DNA of 64,000 bases from Microthrixaceae bacterium (lineage in GTDB: Bacteria; Actinomycetota; Acidimicrobiia; Acidimicrobiales; Microtrichaceae): NCBI GenBank assembly GCA_020845705.1, contig JADLFH010000050.1:1-64000 (forward strand). The letters run 5' to 3'. The first letter of the stretch is position 1; each line of letters opens with the position of its first letter. The notes under the pieces are model-generated. The model did no database searches. It worked only from the letters and a program-made list of their open reading frames with translations, and was not told the DNA's origin. Both the position numbers and the translations under genes were made by a program. Shown here one piece after another: positions 33,429 through 41,510 of the stretch.

Positions 33429-35398
33429 AACTCCTCTCGCCTTTGGCGATCGGTCCCGCAACCGCCCGGAATCGGGTGTTCTTCGGCGCCCACGAGACGA
33501 ACCTCGGTGCGGGTCGTGCGCTGTCGGAGCGCCATGTCGCCTACTACCGCCGCCGCGCCGCGGCCGGTGTCGGCATGATCGTGGTCGAGGACGCATCGGT
33601 CCACCCTTCGGACTGGCCCTACGAGCGGGCGCCGCTCGCCACGGAGTGCTCTCAGGGCTGGGCCGCGATCGCCGCGGCGTGCCACGGGGAGGGGTCGCTC
33701 GTCCTTGCCGGGTTGAGCCATGCCGGCGGTCAGGGGTCGTCTGCGTACAGCCAGGGGCCGCTGTGGGCGCCGTCGCGCGTGCCGGAGGTGAACACACGCG
33801 AGGTCCCCAAGTGGATGGAGCCCGAGGACATCGCAGCCGTCGTCGAGGGCTTCGCCGCCGCCGCCGCGGCGGCGGTCGCGGCGGGCTGCGACGGTGTGCA
33901 GGTCAATGCCGGACAGCATTCGCTGGTCCGCCAGTTCCTCTCGGGGCTCACCAACCAACGTGACGACGAGTGGGGTGGTGACCGCCTGCGCTTCGCCGGC
34001 GACGTGCTCGTGGCGATCCGCTCGGCGATCGGTCCCGACGCGGTGCTGAGCCTGCGGCTCTCCTGCGACGAGTTGGCTCCATGGGCCGGGCTCACCCCCG
34101 AGTCGGCTGCCCAGGTGGCGGTGGCCCTCGTTTCGGAACCTGATGCGCGCGTCGACACCCTCACGGTGGTGCGGGGATCCATCTTCTCGGTTGCCGCGAC
34201 CCGTCCCGACGGCCACACCGAGGCGGGGTTCAACCTCGATCTCGCCGCCACGATCCGCGACGCACTGTCGGCGGCGGGAACGCCTGTGCCGGTCATCGCA
34301 CAGGGTTCGATCGTCGACATCGGCCAGGCCGAGTGGGCTGTCGGAGACGGTGCGCGAGCGGACGGTGTCGAGATGACCCGGGCCCTGCTCGCCGACGCAG
34401 AGCTGGTGGCCAAGGTCGCCGCCGGCGCGCCCGAGCGGGTGCGTCCGTGCCTGTTGTGCAACCAGACCTGCAGTGTGCGCGACGCCAGGAACCCGATCGT
34501 CACATGTGTCGTGGATCCTCGCAGCGGCCACGAGCTGGACGACCCCGACGAATCGGTCGGTCGTGGCAGCGGTGATGTGTTGGTGATCGGCGGCGGCGTC
34601 GCCGGGATGGAGGCGGCACGCGTCGCGGCCCGCCGCGGCCACAACGTCAGGCTGGTGGAGCGCTCCGATCGTCTCGGCGGGGCGCTGCGGACAGCGGCGT
34701 CGGGGTCGGGTCGCGAGCGGCTCGCGGCGATCGCGGAGTGGTTGGAGTCGGAGTGTCGCGACGCCGGTGTGGTCATCGAGCTGGGCCGCTCAGCCTCCCC
34801 TGAGGAGCTCAGCGGTGACGTGGTGGTCGCCGTCGGCTCGGTGCAAGGCGGTCGTGAGTACACGGTCACCAGAGCGGCTGTGGTGCGCAGCGCTGCGGAG
34901 CTGCTGGCTGCTCCCGAAGCGGCACCGCAGGGAGACGTCCTCATCTGGGACCCGATCGGGGGACCGATCGGGATCTCGGTCGCGGAGCTGTTGGCCTCGA
35001 AGGGCCGCTCGGTCCACCTCGTCACGCCCGACAACATCGTGGGCAACGAGCTGTCCCGATCGGGAGATCTGGCGCCGGCGAACGCGCGTCTGCATCAGGC
35101 GGGGGTGCAACTGCACCGCCGCAGCATCCTGCGGGCCGTGAAGAAGGGCAGCGTCGAGTTGGAGGACCGCTTCTCGGGTGAACGCCGGACCCTCCGTGCA
35201 GCGGTGGTCGTCGACGCCGGGCACCGCTTACCCGACACCACCTTCGACGCCGCCGTCGGTGTAGTGCGGGCCGGAGACTGCGTTGCGCCACGCACGATCC
35301 ACGAAGCCATCCTGGAGGGTCGCCGCGCGGCGCTAGCTCTCGACGGGATCGGCCGACTGAGCGACGGAGTGCCGATGGGAAGTTCGCAGCATGGCTGA
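33425..35398 (+). CDS. Mycofactocin-associated FadH/OYE-type oxidoreductase 1
   Basis: 657 residues with 2,4-dienoyl-CoA reductase architecture: an N-terminal OYE-like FMN barrel (LLSPLAIGPATARNRVFFGAHE, about 1-330), a 4Fe-4S site C342LLC345NQTC349 with a fourth Cys about 12 residues on, then FAD/NAD domains (VLVIGGGVAGMEAARVAARRG). Proteins of this kind accompany mycofactocin clusters (mycofactocin system FadH/OYE family), with unproven function. They could move electrons between reduced mycofactocin, NAD(P)H and flavin. GTG 33425 overlaps the mftC stop; its own end overlaps the next gene by 8 bases. Confidence 0.88.
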   Translation: MKLLSPLAIGPATARNRVFFGAHETNLGAGRALSERHVAYYRRRAAAGVGMIVVEDASVHPSDWPYERAPLATECSQGWAAIAAACHGEGSLVLAGLSHAGGQGSSAYSQGPLWAPSRVPEVNTREVPKWMEPEDIAAVVEGFAAAAAAAVAAGCDGVQVNAGQHSLVRQFLSGLTNQRDDEWGGDRLRFAGDVLVAIRSAIGPDAVLSLRLSCDELAPWAGLTPESAAQVAVALVSEPDARVDTLTVVRGSIFSVAATRPDGHTEAGFNLDLAATIRDALSAAGTPVPVIAQGSIVDIGQAEWAVGDGARADGVEMTRALLADAELVAKVAAGAPERVRPCLLCNQTCSVRDARNPIVTCVVDPRSGHELDDPDESVGRGSGDVLVIGGGVAGMEAARVAARRGHNVRLVERSDRLGGALRTAASGSGRERLAAIAEWLESECRDAGVVIELGRSASPEELSGDVVVAVGSVQGGREYTVTRAAVVRSAAELLAAPEAAPQGDVLIWDPIGGPIGISVAELLASKGRSVHLVTPDNIVGNELSRSGDLAPANARLHQAGVQLHRRSILRAVKKGSVELEDRFSGERRTLRAAVVVDAGHRLPDTTFDAAVGVVRAGDCVAPRTIHEAILEGRRAALALDGIGRLSDGVPMGSSQHG

Positions 35399-37337
35399 GC
35401 GCCTGTTGTGGTCGCCGCTTAGGATCGGCCCGGTAACCGTCGCCAACCGTGTCGTGTTCTCGGCGCACCTGACGAACTACGCCACCCAGGACGGACTGCC
35501 CTCCGAGCAGCACGCCGCCTACTACGCGGAGCGCGCGGCCGGCGGGGCGGGGCTCATCATCACCGAAGAGCACTCCACTCACCCCACCGACTGGCCCTAC
35601 GAGAAGCTGATCCACGGGTTCAAGCCCGAGGTCCTCGACGGTTACCGGCGCATCACCGATGCGGTGCATGCGCACAACACACCGATCTTCGCCCAGCTCA
35701 ACCACAACGGCGGCCAGGCCTCCTCCATGTTCAGCCGCAATCCGGTCTGGGCACCGTCACCGGTCGCCGATCCGCTGTTCCGCGAGGTGCCCAAGGCCGT
35801 GTCGCGCGCCGAGATCGCCGAGATCATCGAGGGATACGCGACGGTGGCGGCGCGCTGTGCGGCAGGCGGATTCGACGGCATCGAGCTGCAGTGCTCCCAC
35901 AGCTCCATCGTGCGGGGGTTCCTGTCGCCGGCCACCAACCGCCGCATCGACGACTACGGCGGCACGTTGGTCAATCGGGCGCGCCTGTTGTTGGAGCTCG
36001 TCGATGCCGTCCGCCACGCGATCGGCCCGGGCCTCGCCCTCGGTGTCCGGCTCTGCGGCGACGAGCTGATCGAGGGTGGCACCACGATCGAAGAAGCGGT
36101 CGAGGTGGCGCGAATGGTCGAAGCCACCGGACAGGTTGACTACATCAACACCTCGATCGGCGTAGCAACAGCGACGTTGTTCATGATCGAGGCTTCGATG
36201 CACATCACACCGGGCTACGCGACGTTCATCCCCTCGGCCATCCGCGCGGCCGTCGGCCTTCCGGTGGTCGGGGTCGGCAGGTTCAAGGATCCCATCCAGG
36301 CGGAACGGGCGTTGGAGGATGGTCACTGCGATCTCGTCGGTGTCGTCCGGGGCCAGATCGCCGATGCCGAGTTCGTGGCCAAGGCCCGTTCCGGCCACAC
36401 CGACGACACCCGGCTGTGCCTCTCGTGCAACCAGGAATGTGTGGGAAGGATGGGGCTCAACCGGTGGCTCGGTTGCATCGAGAACCCGCGAACGGGGAGG
36501 GAATCCCAAGGCGTGGGCAAAGCTCGGCTCACCCGAGCGCCTCGTGAGGTGCTGGTGGTGGGAGCGGGACCGGCCGGACTGCAAGCGGCTATCGCTGCCG
36601 CCCGAAACGGCCACAGGGTCACCGTTTGTGAGCGTGAGGGTCAGCCTGGTGGACAGGTGCGGCTGGCCGCGAGCGTGCCGAACCGGGCCGAGCTGGGTGA
36701 TCTGGTCCGCAATCAGGTTTCGGAGTGCAGGCGGTTGGGCGTCGAGATCTGCTTCGGGGTGACCCTCGATTCGGCGGAGGTGGTTAGGCGTAGACCCGAC
36801 AAGGTCGTCGTCGCCACGGGGGCGGTCGCGGCCAGGCCGTGGTGGGCGGGCGACGCCCCGAACTTGTGTGACATCCGTGAGGTGTTGGAGGGAGTCGCGG
36901 CGCCCTCCGGTTCGGTGGTGGTGATCGACGAGATCGGCTTCCACCACGCCACCTCCGTGGCCGAGTTGCTGGCTGATCGGGGTTGTGAGGTCGAGGTGAT
37001 CGCATCCGGCATGGTCGTCGGCCAAGACCTCGGCATCACCCTGGACATGGAGACCTGGTGGATCCGGGCCGGAGCCAAGGGCATCGCGCAGAGCACCGAG
37101 CTCGTGCCCATGGCGCTGGTCGAGGGAGTCCTCCAACTCCAGCACCACCCGACCGGCCAGATGGTCGAGCGGACACCGGACTGGATCGTGTGCGCAGTGC
37201 CGGCCGTCCCCGCCGAGCAGCTCTACTTCGAGCTGCGTGCCGCCGGTCTCGACGTGGACCGCGTCGGTGACTGCGTCGCACCGCGACGTGCGCACGCGGC
37301 GGTCATCGAAGGCGAGCGCGCCGGCGCCGCGGTGTGA
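35391..37337 (+). CDS. Mycofactocin-associated FadH/OYE-type oxidoreductase 2
   Basis: 648 residues, a paralogue of the gene before it. FMN barrel first (LLWSPLRIGPVTVANRVVFS), the Fe-S motif CLSCNQEC plus a later Cys in RWLGC, then the FAD fold VLVVGAGPAGLQAAIAAARNG. The catalytic-site region QLNHNGGQASSM and LQCSHSSIVRGFLSPATNRR is in the OYE/FadH style. It overlaps the first paralogue by 8 bases, so the pair is probably made together, perhaps as a hetero-oligomer. This gene ends the first mycofactocin block; repeats and convergent genes follow. Confidence 0.88.
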   Translation: MAERLLWSPLRIGPVTVANRVVFSAHLTNYATQDGLPSEQHAAYYAERAAGGAGLIITEEHSTHPTDWPYEKLIHGFKPEVLDGYRRITDAVHAHNTPIFAQLNHNGGQASSMFSRNPVWAPSPVADPLFREVPKAVSRAEIAEIIEGYATVAARCAAGGFDGIELQCSHSSIVRGFLSPATNRRIDDYGGTLVNRARLLLELVDAVRHAIGPGLALGVRLCGDELIEGGTTIEEAVEVARMVEATGQVDYINTSIGVATATLFMIEASMHITPGYATFIPSAIRAAVGLPVVGVGRFKDPIQAERALEDGHCDLVGVVRGQIADAEFVAKARSGHTDDTRLCLSCNQECVGRMGLNRWLGCIENPRTGRESQGVGKARLTRAPREVLVVGAGPAGLQAAIAAARNGHRVTVCEREGQPGGQVRLAASVPNRAELGDLVRNQVSECRRLGVEICFGVTLDSAEVVRRRPDKVVVATGAVAARPWWAGDAPNLCDIREVLEGVAAPSGSVVVIDEIGFHHATSVAELLADRGCEVEVIASGMVVGQDLGITLDMETWWIRAGAKGIAQSTELVPMALVEGVLQLQHHPTGQMVERTPDWIVCAVPAVPAEQLYFELRAAGLDVDRVGDCVAPRRAHAAVIEGERAGAAV

Positions 37338-37343
37338 GCTCAA

Positions 37344-37488
37344 ACCACCGACCCCCTGTGCCTCATACCACCGACCCTCTGCGCCTCAAACTCGGCCATG
37401 AGGCAGGACGGGCCGGAAACCGCTCCGCTGTGCCTCATGAATCGGTTTGAGGCAGGAGGGACCGGGGGGTTGAGGCAGGAGGGACCGG
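37344..37488. repeat. Composite palindromic repeat family C, copy 2, with flanking 23-bp tandems
   Basis: The core 37383-37453 is the inverted equivalent of 8834-8904: palindromes at 37383-37404 and 37432-37453, again starting 49 bases apart. On the left, a 23-bp unit is tandem (37344-37366 and 37367-37389). On the right, ttgaggcaggagggaccgg occurs at 37447 and 37470, also 23 apart. The whole fills the gap between the convergent OYE gene and ABC ATPase gene. Confidence 0.88.
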
Positions 37489-37494
37489 CCGGGG

Positions 37495-38532
37495 TCAGCC
37501 GTGTGTCGGCCAGCCGGTGACGACGAGACCGTCGATCTGTCCAACCCCGACCACATCTCCCACCGACCACGACCGGTCGCGGGAGCGCACCAGCAACCCG
37601 TCCAGAAGCCCATTCAGGCGGACGACCTGGTCGTGGCCCTCGAAGTCGATTGCCGTGATGTGCCAGAGGTTGCCTTCTGGGGCTGTGGTCAGTCGGAGTT
37701 GCTCGGGCCGGACCAGGACCTGCACTGGCCCTTGTAACGGTTCACGCAACATCAGCCTCCCCACGGGTGTGTTGGTGCATGCACCGTCTGAGACCCCGGG
37801 AACGAGGTTCACGTCGCCGACGAACTCGGCGACCCACGGATCGACAGGATGGTCGTACAGCTCGCGGGGTGACGCCTGTTGGGCGATACGTCCGTCGCGG
37901 AGCACCGCCACCGAATCAGCGATGAGGAATGCCTCGCTGCGGTCATGGGTCACCCACAGCGCTGTTGTGGAGGTGGCGCTCAGCAGGTCGCGGACCTCGG
38001 CTCTCAGTTCGGCGCGTAGCAGCGCGTCGAGGTTCGAGAACGGTTCGTCCAACAACAACAGCGCCGGTCGGGGAGCGAGCGCCCGCGCCAGTGCGACGCG
38101 TTGGCGTTGTCCGCCTGATAGCGATGCCACGTTGCGGTGCTCGTAGCCTCCGAGGCCGACCATCTCGAGTGCCTCGGAAACCCGCGAGCCCCTGCGTTGG
38201 CCGCGGGGGAGCCCGAAGCCGACGTTGTCGCTCACGTCGAGGTGAGGAAACAGAGCCCCGTCCTGGAAGACCATGCCCAGCCCACGGTGCTCGGGACCGA
38301 TGAAGGTGCCATCGGCAGAATCGGCGACCTGCGCCCCGGCGATCGAGATCGATCCGAGACTGGGCCGCTCGAGGCCGGCGATACAGCGAAGCAGCGTCGT
38401 CTTGCCGGAGCCACTGGGACCGAGAAGGGCGACTAGTTCACCGTCGGCTGCTTGGAGCGACACACCGTCGAGCACGATCAGATCGCGGTAGCCGTGGTGC
38501 AGGTCGACCACTCGGAGGGCGGGATGGGCCAC
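37495..38532 (-). CDS. ABC transporter ATP-binding protein, FbpC/PotA-like
   Basis: 345 residues. Walker A GPSGSGKTT, Q-loop VFQDGALFPHL, signature SLSGGQRQRVALARAL, Walker B LLLLDEPFSNLD, switch WVTHDR, and a C-terminal TOBE domain (VRPEQLRL). The order and VALWVTHDR...EAFLIADSVAVLRDGR resemble FbpC/CysA/PotA importers for iron(III), sulfate/molybdate or polyamines. No permease or binding protein is adjacent, so the ATPase is an orphan. An efeO remnant next door hints at an old iron-uptake locus. GTG 38532; the promoter side is occupied by a palindromic repeat. Confidence 0.82.
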   Translation of the reverse strand: MAHPALRVVDLHHGYRDLIVLDGVSLQAADGELVALLGPSGSGKTTLLRCIAGLERPSLGSISIAGAQVADSADGTFIGPEHRGLGMVFQDGALFPHLDVSDNVGFGLPRGQRRGSRVSEALEMVGLGGYEHRNVASLSGGQRQRVALARALAPRPALLLLDEPFSNLDALLRAELRAEVRDLLSATSTTALWVTHDRSEAFLIADSVAVLRDGRIAQQASPRELYDHPVDPWVAEFVGDVNLVPGVSDGACTNTPVGRLMLREPLQGPVQVLVRPEQLRLTTAPEGNLWHITAIDFEGHDQVVRLNGLLDGLLVRSRDRSWSVGDVVGVGQIDGLVVTGWPTHG

Positions 38533-38544
38533 TGCTGCACGGTA

Positions 38545-38605
38545 ACCCCCGAACTGGGCGAAAGCCGCTACCGGTCTGGTCGTGCTCTTCGCCCAGTTCG
38601 GGGGT
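38545..38605. repeat. Palindromic repeat family A, copy 3
   Basis: Perfect 18-bp arms ACCCCCGAACTGGGCGAA / TTCGCCCAGTTCGGGGGT around a 25-base centre, the longest arms of the family. It lies between the start of the ABC ATPase gene and the left end of the efeO remnant. Confidence 0.92.
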
Positions 38606-38616
38606 GTTGGTGATAG

Positions 38617-38978
38617 GTGAGCCTGCCCTCCAAGGCGGGCAACGACGACGAGGCGCGCCGCCTGTACGCGCCGACCCGCATGTACTGGGAGAGCATCGAG
38701 CCGGTGGCGGAATCATTCGGCGACCTCGACCCACGCCTCGACCTGCGTGAGGCGGACATGGAGGAGGGCCAGGAATGGACCGGCTGGCATCAGATCGAGA
38801 AGCAGCTCTGGCCGCCGGCCGACTTGACGGAGCTCGACTCACCTGAACAGCGGGCGGAGATGGCCGATCAACTCGTCGCAGACACCGAGGAGCCGGCGTC
38901 CCGTGTGGCGAACCTCGGCTCGTCAAGGAGGAGGCCCTCGCGACCACACTCGACGAGCAGTTCGCACTCTTCACCTGA
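38617..38978 (+). pseudogene. Remnant of EfeO-type iron-uptake imelysin protein
   Basis: The first roughly 90 codons encode an internal block of EfeO: RRLYAPTRMYWESIEPVAES, FGDLDPRLDLREADMEEGQE, WTGWHQIEKQLWP, then LVADTEE. Signal peptide and N-terminal domain are missing. After that the frame is lost, and a different frame (38916-38978) reads RLVKEEALATTLDEQFALFT then stop, matching the C-terminal style of EfeO, with everything in between deleted. So this is a truncated, internally deleted, frameshifted gene. The open frame to 39144 runs through a palindromic repeat and means nothing. Family A repeats flank it on both sides. Confidence 0.78.
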
Positions 38979-38999
38979 GCGCCGCCTTCACCCATCTCT

Positions 39000-39050
39000 C
39001 GAACTGGGCGAAAACCGCTACCGATTCGGTCGCCTGCCTCGCCCCGTTCG
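39000..39050. repeat. Palindromic repeat family A, copy 4
   Basis: Arms CGAACTGGGCGA / TCGCCCCGTTCG pair with a single mismatch; the centre contains ACCGATTCGGT, itself palindromic. It lies 21 bases past the efeO remnant, in the gap facing the convergent manA gene. Confidence 0.88.
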
Positions 39051-39127
39051 GGTGGAGGGTGAGGGGTTCGTGGGGTGGGGGCTCGGTGTGGTGGGGTTGG
39101 GTGGTGGGGGTTGGACGGTGACGGTGC

Positions 39128-40351
39128 TCAGCGGGGGAGGGTGATGCGGGCGATACGACCATCGCCTGCCAACCGATACCTGCCGGTGCCCGCGGCCACG
39201 AACGCTGCGGCGCCGCGCGACAACGGCAGAGCGGCCTCTTCGGTGTCGTGGTGGGCGTCGACCGCCCCCTCCAGGGTCACGATGATCTCGGGGCCGTCGG
39301 AGGCATGGTGGGTGGCGCTGCCGTTGCGGATGTCGATCACGTCGAGCGCGAACGCGTCGGAGGGGATGTCGTAGGAACCCGCGGCGTCGCCGTCTGCCCG
39401 GACGACCTTCGGCAGACCGGGCTCGAAGTCGACCACCTGGAGCAGTTCGTCGAGATGTGTCGGCTTGATGGTGAGCCCGCCGCGCACCACGTTGTCGGAG
39501 TTGCCCATCACCTCGAGGCCGGAGCCGATCAGATAGGAGTGGACCATCCCTTCGGGTACGAACGCCAGATCGAAGGGATCGAGGTGCAGGTGGTTCATCA
39601 GGAGGGCGAACACCACGCCGACGTCAGCGGGGAAGTCGCGACCCAGACGCGCCACCCATCGGCACTGTTCGGCGTGTGTCGTGTCCCCGCCTGACGCCAG
39701 ATCGCAGGCCGTGACGATCTCAGCGACGGCATTGGTGGCATCGTCGCACCCGAGCCCACAGAGGTGGCGCAACGCAGCCTCCACGCCCGCTGCTCCACCC
39801 TTTCCCAACGCCTCGGCTGCCGTGGCGAGCGAAGCGATGCCCAGCTCGTCGATCAGCTCCGCGGATCCGACGGGGTCGCGAAATCCTGCGAGCAGTTGGA
39901 ACGGCTCCAACGCCACGATGGCCTCAGGCTTGGCGTTGGGGTCCTTGTAGATGCGTTCGGGTGAATCGAGGGGGATCCCAGCCGCGTTCTCCCGGGCGAA
40001 ACCGGCCTGGGCGTGCTCGACTGAGGGGTGCACCTGGATCGACAAGGGCCACGCCGCAGCCAGGAACTTCACCAGGAAGGGGAAGCGGAGGTGTCCGTCC
40101 ACGCCACGCTCGGCGTCGTCGCCCAACACGATGCGCGGGCTGTCGGACACGAGCTCGCCCAGCAGCGGCCAGTCCCCGTTCCTCGGCCCGTCGGTGAGGT
40201 CGATGACAGGACCCGGTGCGACCTGTGACGACGCGCCGAACCATGCCTCCGCGAGAGGCTCGCCGTTGACCTCCATGCCGAGGATCTCTGGGATCGCGGT
40301 GGTCGAACCCCACGCGAAACGCTGGATCTGTGGAAGGAGCAGACGGATCAT
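39128..40351 (-). CDS. manA: Mannose-6-phosphate isomerase
   Basis: 407 residues of type I phosphomannose isomerase: start LLPQIQRFAWGSTTAIPEIL, AEAWFGA, zinc ligands in LSIQVHPS, PEAIVAL and GMVHSYL, and GNSDNVVRGGLTIKPTH. It interconverts fructose-6-P and mannose-6-P, feeding glycan and GDP-mannose synthesis. It sits inside the gap that splits the mycofactocin locus and diverges from etfA, with 208 bases between. That gap contains one short GC-rich hairpin near 40476-40488 and no clear gene. Confidence 0.9.
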   Translation of the reverse strand: MIRLLLPQIQRFAWGSTTAIPEILGMEVNGEPLAEAWFGASSQVAPGPVIDLTDGPRNGDWPLLGELVSDSPRIVLGDDAERGVDGHLRFPFLVKFLAAAWPLSIQVHPSVEHAQAGFARENAAGIPLDSPERIYKDPNAKPEAIVALEPFQLLAGFRDPVGSAELIDELGIASLATAAEALGKGGAAGVEAALRHLCGLGCDDATNAVAEIVTACDLASGGDTTHAEQCRWVARLGRDFPADVGVVFALLMNHLHLDPFDLAFVPEGMVHSYLIGSGLEVMGNSDNVVRGGLTIKPTHLDELLQVVDFEPGLPKVVRADGDAAGSYDIPSDAFALDVIDIRNGSATHHASDGPEIIVTLEGAVDAHHDTEEAALPLSRGAAAFVAAGTGRYRLAGDGRIARITLPR

Positions 40352-40559
40352 TCGGGGTGTGGTTCCTGACTGGATTCAGCGGCAGGGGGCGTCGTTGCCC
40401 TGACCGCCGCCGGGAGTCGAACCAGTCCAACTCCGGCCCCCGGAGGGTAGCAAAGCTGCCCCGCCTCACCCCAAGGGGGACGGTCCCCGGAAGGCTCCGG
40501 CGGGGGTTCGGGAGATGCACGGTCCTGCGGTCCCCGTTCGCCCCGTACGATCGCTCGGT

Positions 40560-41510
40560 GTGAGCGCCAACCCCGCCACCCCGAGGCCAGTCGCGGTCGT
40601 CGTCATCCGTGAGGGCGTGCTACCGCCCGGCGCGGACGAGACCGTCGCCGAGGCCGCCGGACGCACGATTCTGGTCGGTTCGGTGCTCGGCCCGGCAGCT
40701 GGTGAGTTGGCAGGCATCTGCGCCAGGGCGGAGCTCGCGGAGCTGGACCCCGGCGCCGGTCCGGGCGCGATCGCCGAGGCGCTGGCTCCGGCGCTGCGCT
40801 CCGCGCCCTACGTCGTGCTGCCGGCCTCCCCCGACGGGCGGGACCTGGCACCGAGGCTGGCGGCGAAACTCGGCCGGCCGCTCTACGCGAACGCTACGGA
40901 GGTGAGCGCCGAGAAGGTCACGGTCCTCACCCAAGGCGGTCGGGTGCAACAGACGATCGCGGCCGAGGGGCACTTCGTCGCGACCCTTCAGCCCGGGGTT
41001 CGTGGTGTGATCAGAACCCCCGGCGCCGAGGTGGTGCTCACCGCGGCGTTGCCCCTCGAAGTCTCTGACGAGGTGCATGATGCCGAGGTGCTCGAAGTGC
41101 TGCCGCCGGATCCCGCGACGGTGCACCTCGCCGAGGCCGAACGCCTCGTGGGTGGTGGCGCCGGGCTGCTCCACGACCCCGACGAAGGTCCTGACGTGCA
41201 GGTCAGGCGCCTCGCCGCGGTGGGCGAAGCCCTCGGAGCGGCGATGGGCGCCACCCGCGTTGTCACCGACGCCGGATGGGTGGGCCACGACCGCCAGATC
41301 GGCACCACTGGCGTGGTGGTGGATCCGGCGCTCTACCTCGCGTTCGGGATATCCGGCGCCGTCCAACACACCGCGGGGCTCGGCCACCCCGACCACATCA
41401 TCTCGATCAACACCGACCCGCACTGCCCGATGATGGCGATGGCCGATCTGGCGGTGGTCGCTGACGCGCCTGGGGTGTTGGCCGAGCTCGCGGCACGGTT
41501 GGGTCGATGA
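40560..41510 (+). CDS. Mycofactocin-associated electron transfer flavoprotein alpha subunit
   Basis: About 316 residues. The C-terminal FAD domain is clear: GWVGHDRQIGTTGVVVDPALYLAFGISGAVQH, INTDPHCPMMAMADLAVVAD. The N-terminal domain is shorter and diverged. As EtfA/FixB it binds FAD and passes electrons from dehydrogenases to the quinone reductase encoded next. GTG 40560 precedes VSANPATPRPVAVVVI; TACGAT sits about 9 bases before it, so the mRNA could be leaderless. ATG 40515 is an alternative. The stop overlaps fixC (ATGA). First gene of the second mycofactocin block. Confidence 0.88.
   Translation: MSANPATPRPVAVVVIREGVLPPGADETVAEAAGRTILVGSVLGPAAGELAGICARAELAELDPGAGPGAIAEALAPALRSAPYVVLPASPDGRDLAPRLAAKLGRPLYANATEVSAEKVTVLTQGGRVQQTIAAEGHFVATLQPGVRGVIRTPGAEVVLTAALPLEVSDEVHDAEVLEVLPPDPATVHLAEAERLVGGGAGLLHDPDEGPDVQVRRLAAVGEALGAAMGATRVVTDAGWVGHDRQIGTTGVVVDPALYLAFGISGAVQHTAGLGHPDHIISINTDPHCPMMAMADLAVVADAPGVLAELAARLGR

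Noticed and set aside
33356-34642. Minus-strand frames opposite the FadH/OYE genes
   Set aside because: Typical third-position GC shadows; no domain is recognisable and the plus-strand gene is clear.
38617-39144. A 175-codon intact gene
   Set aside because: Only the first 90 or so codons resemble EfeO; the rest runs through a frameshift and a palindromic repeat, so a pseudogene is the better reading.
40380-40480. A tRNA or tmRNA end on the minus strand (ggactggttcgactcccgg)
   Set aside because: The T-stem does not pair around GTTCGA, and no anticodon arm or acceptor end is found.
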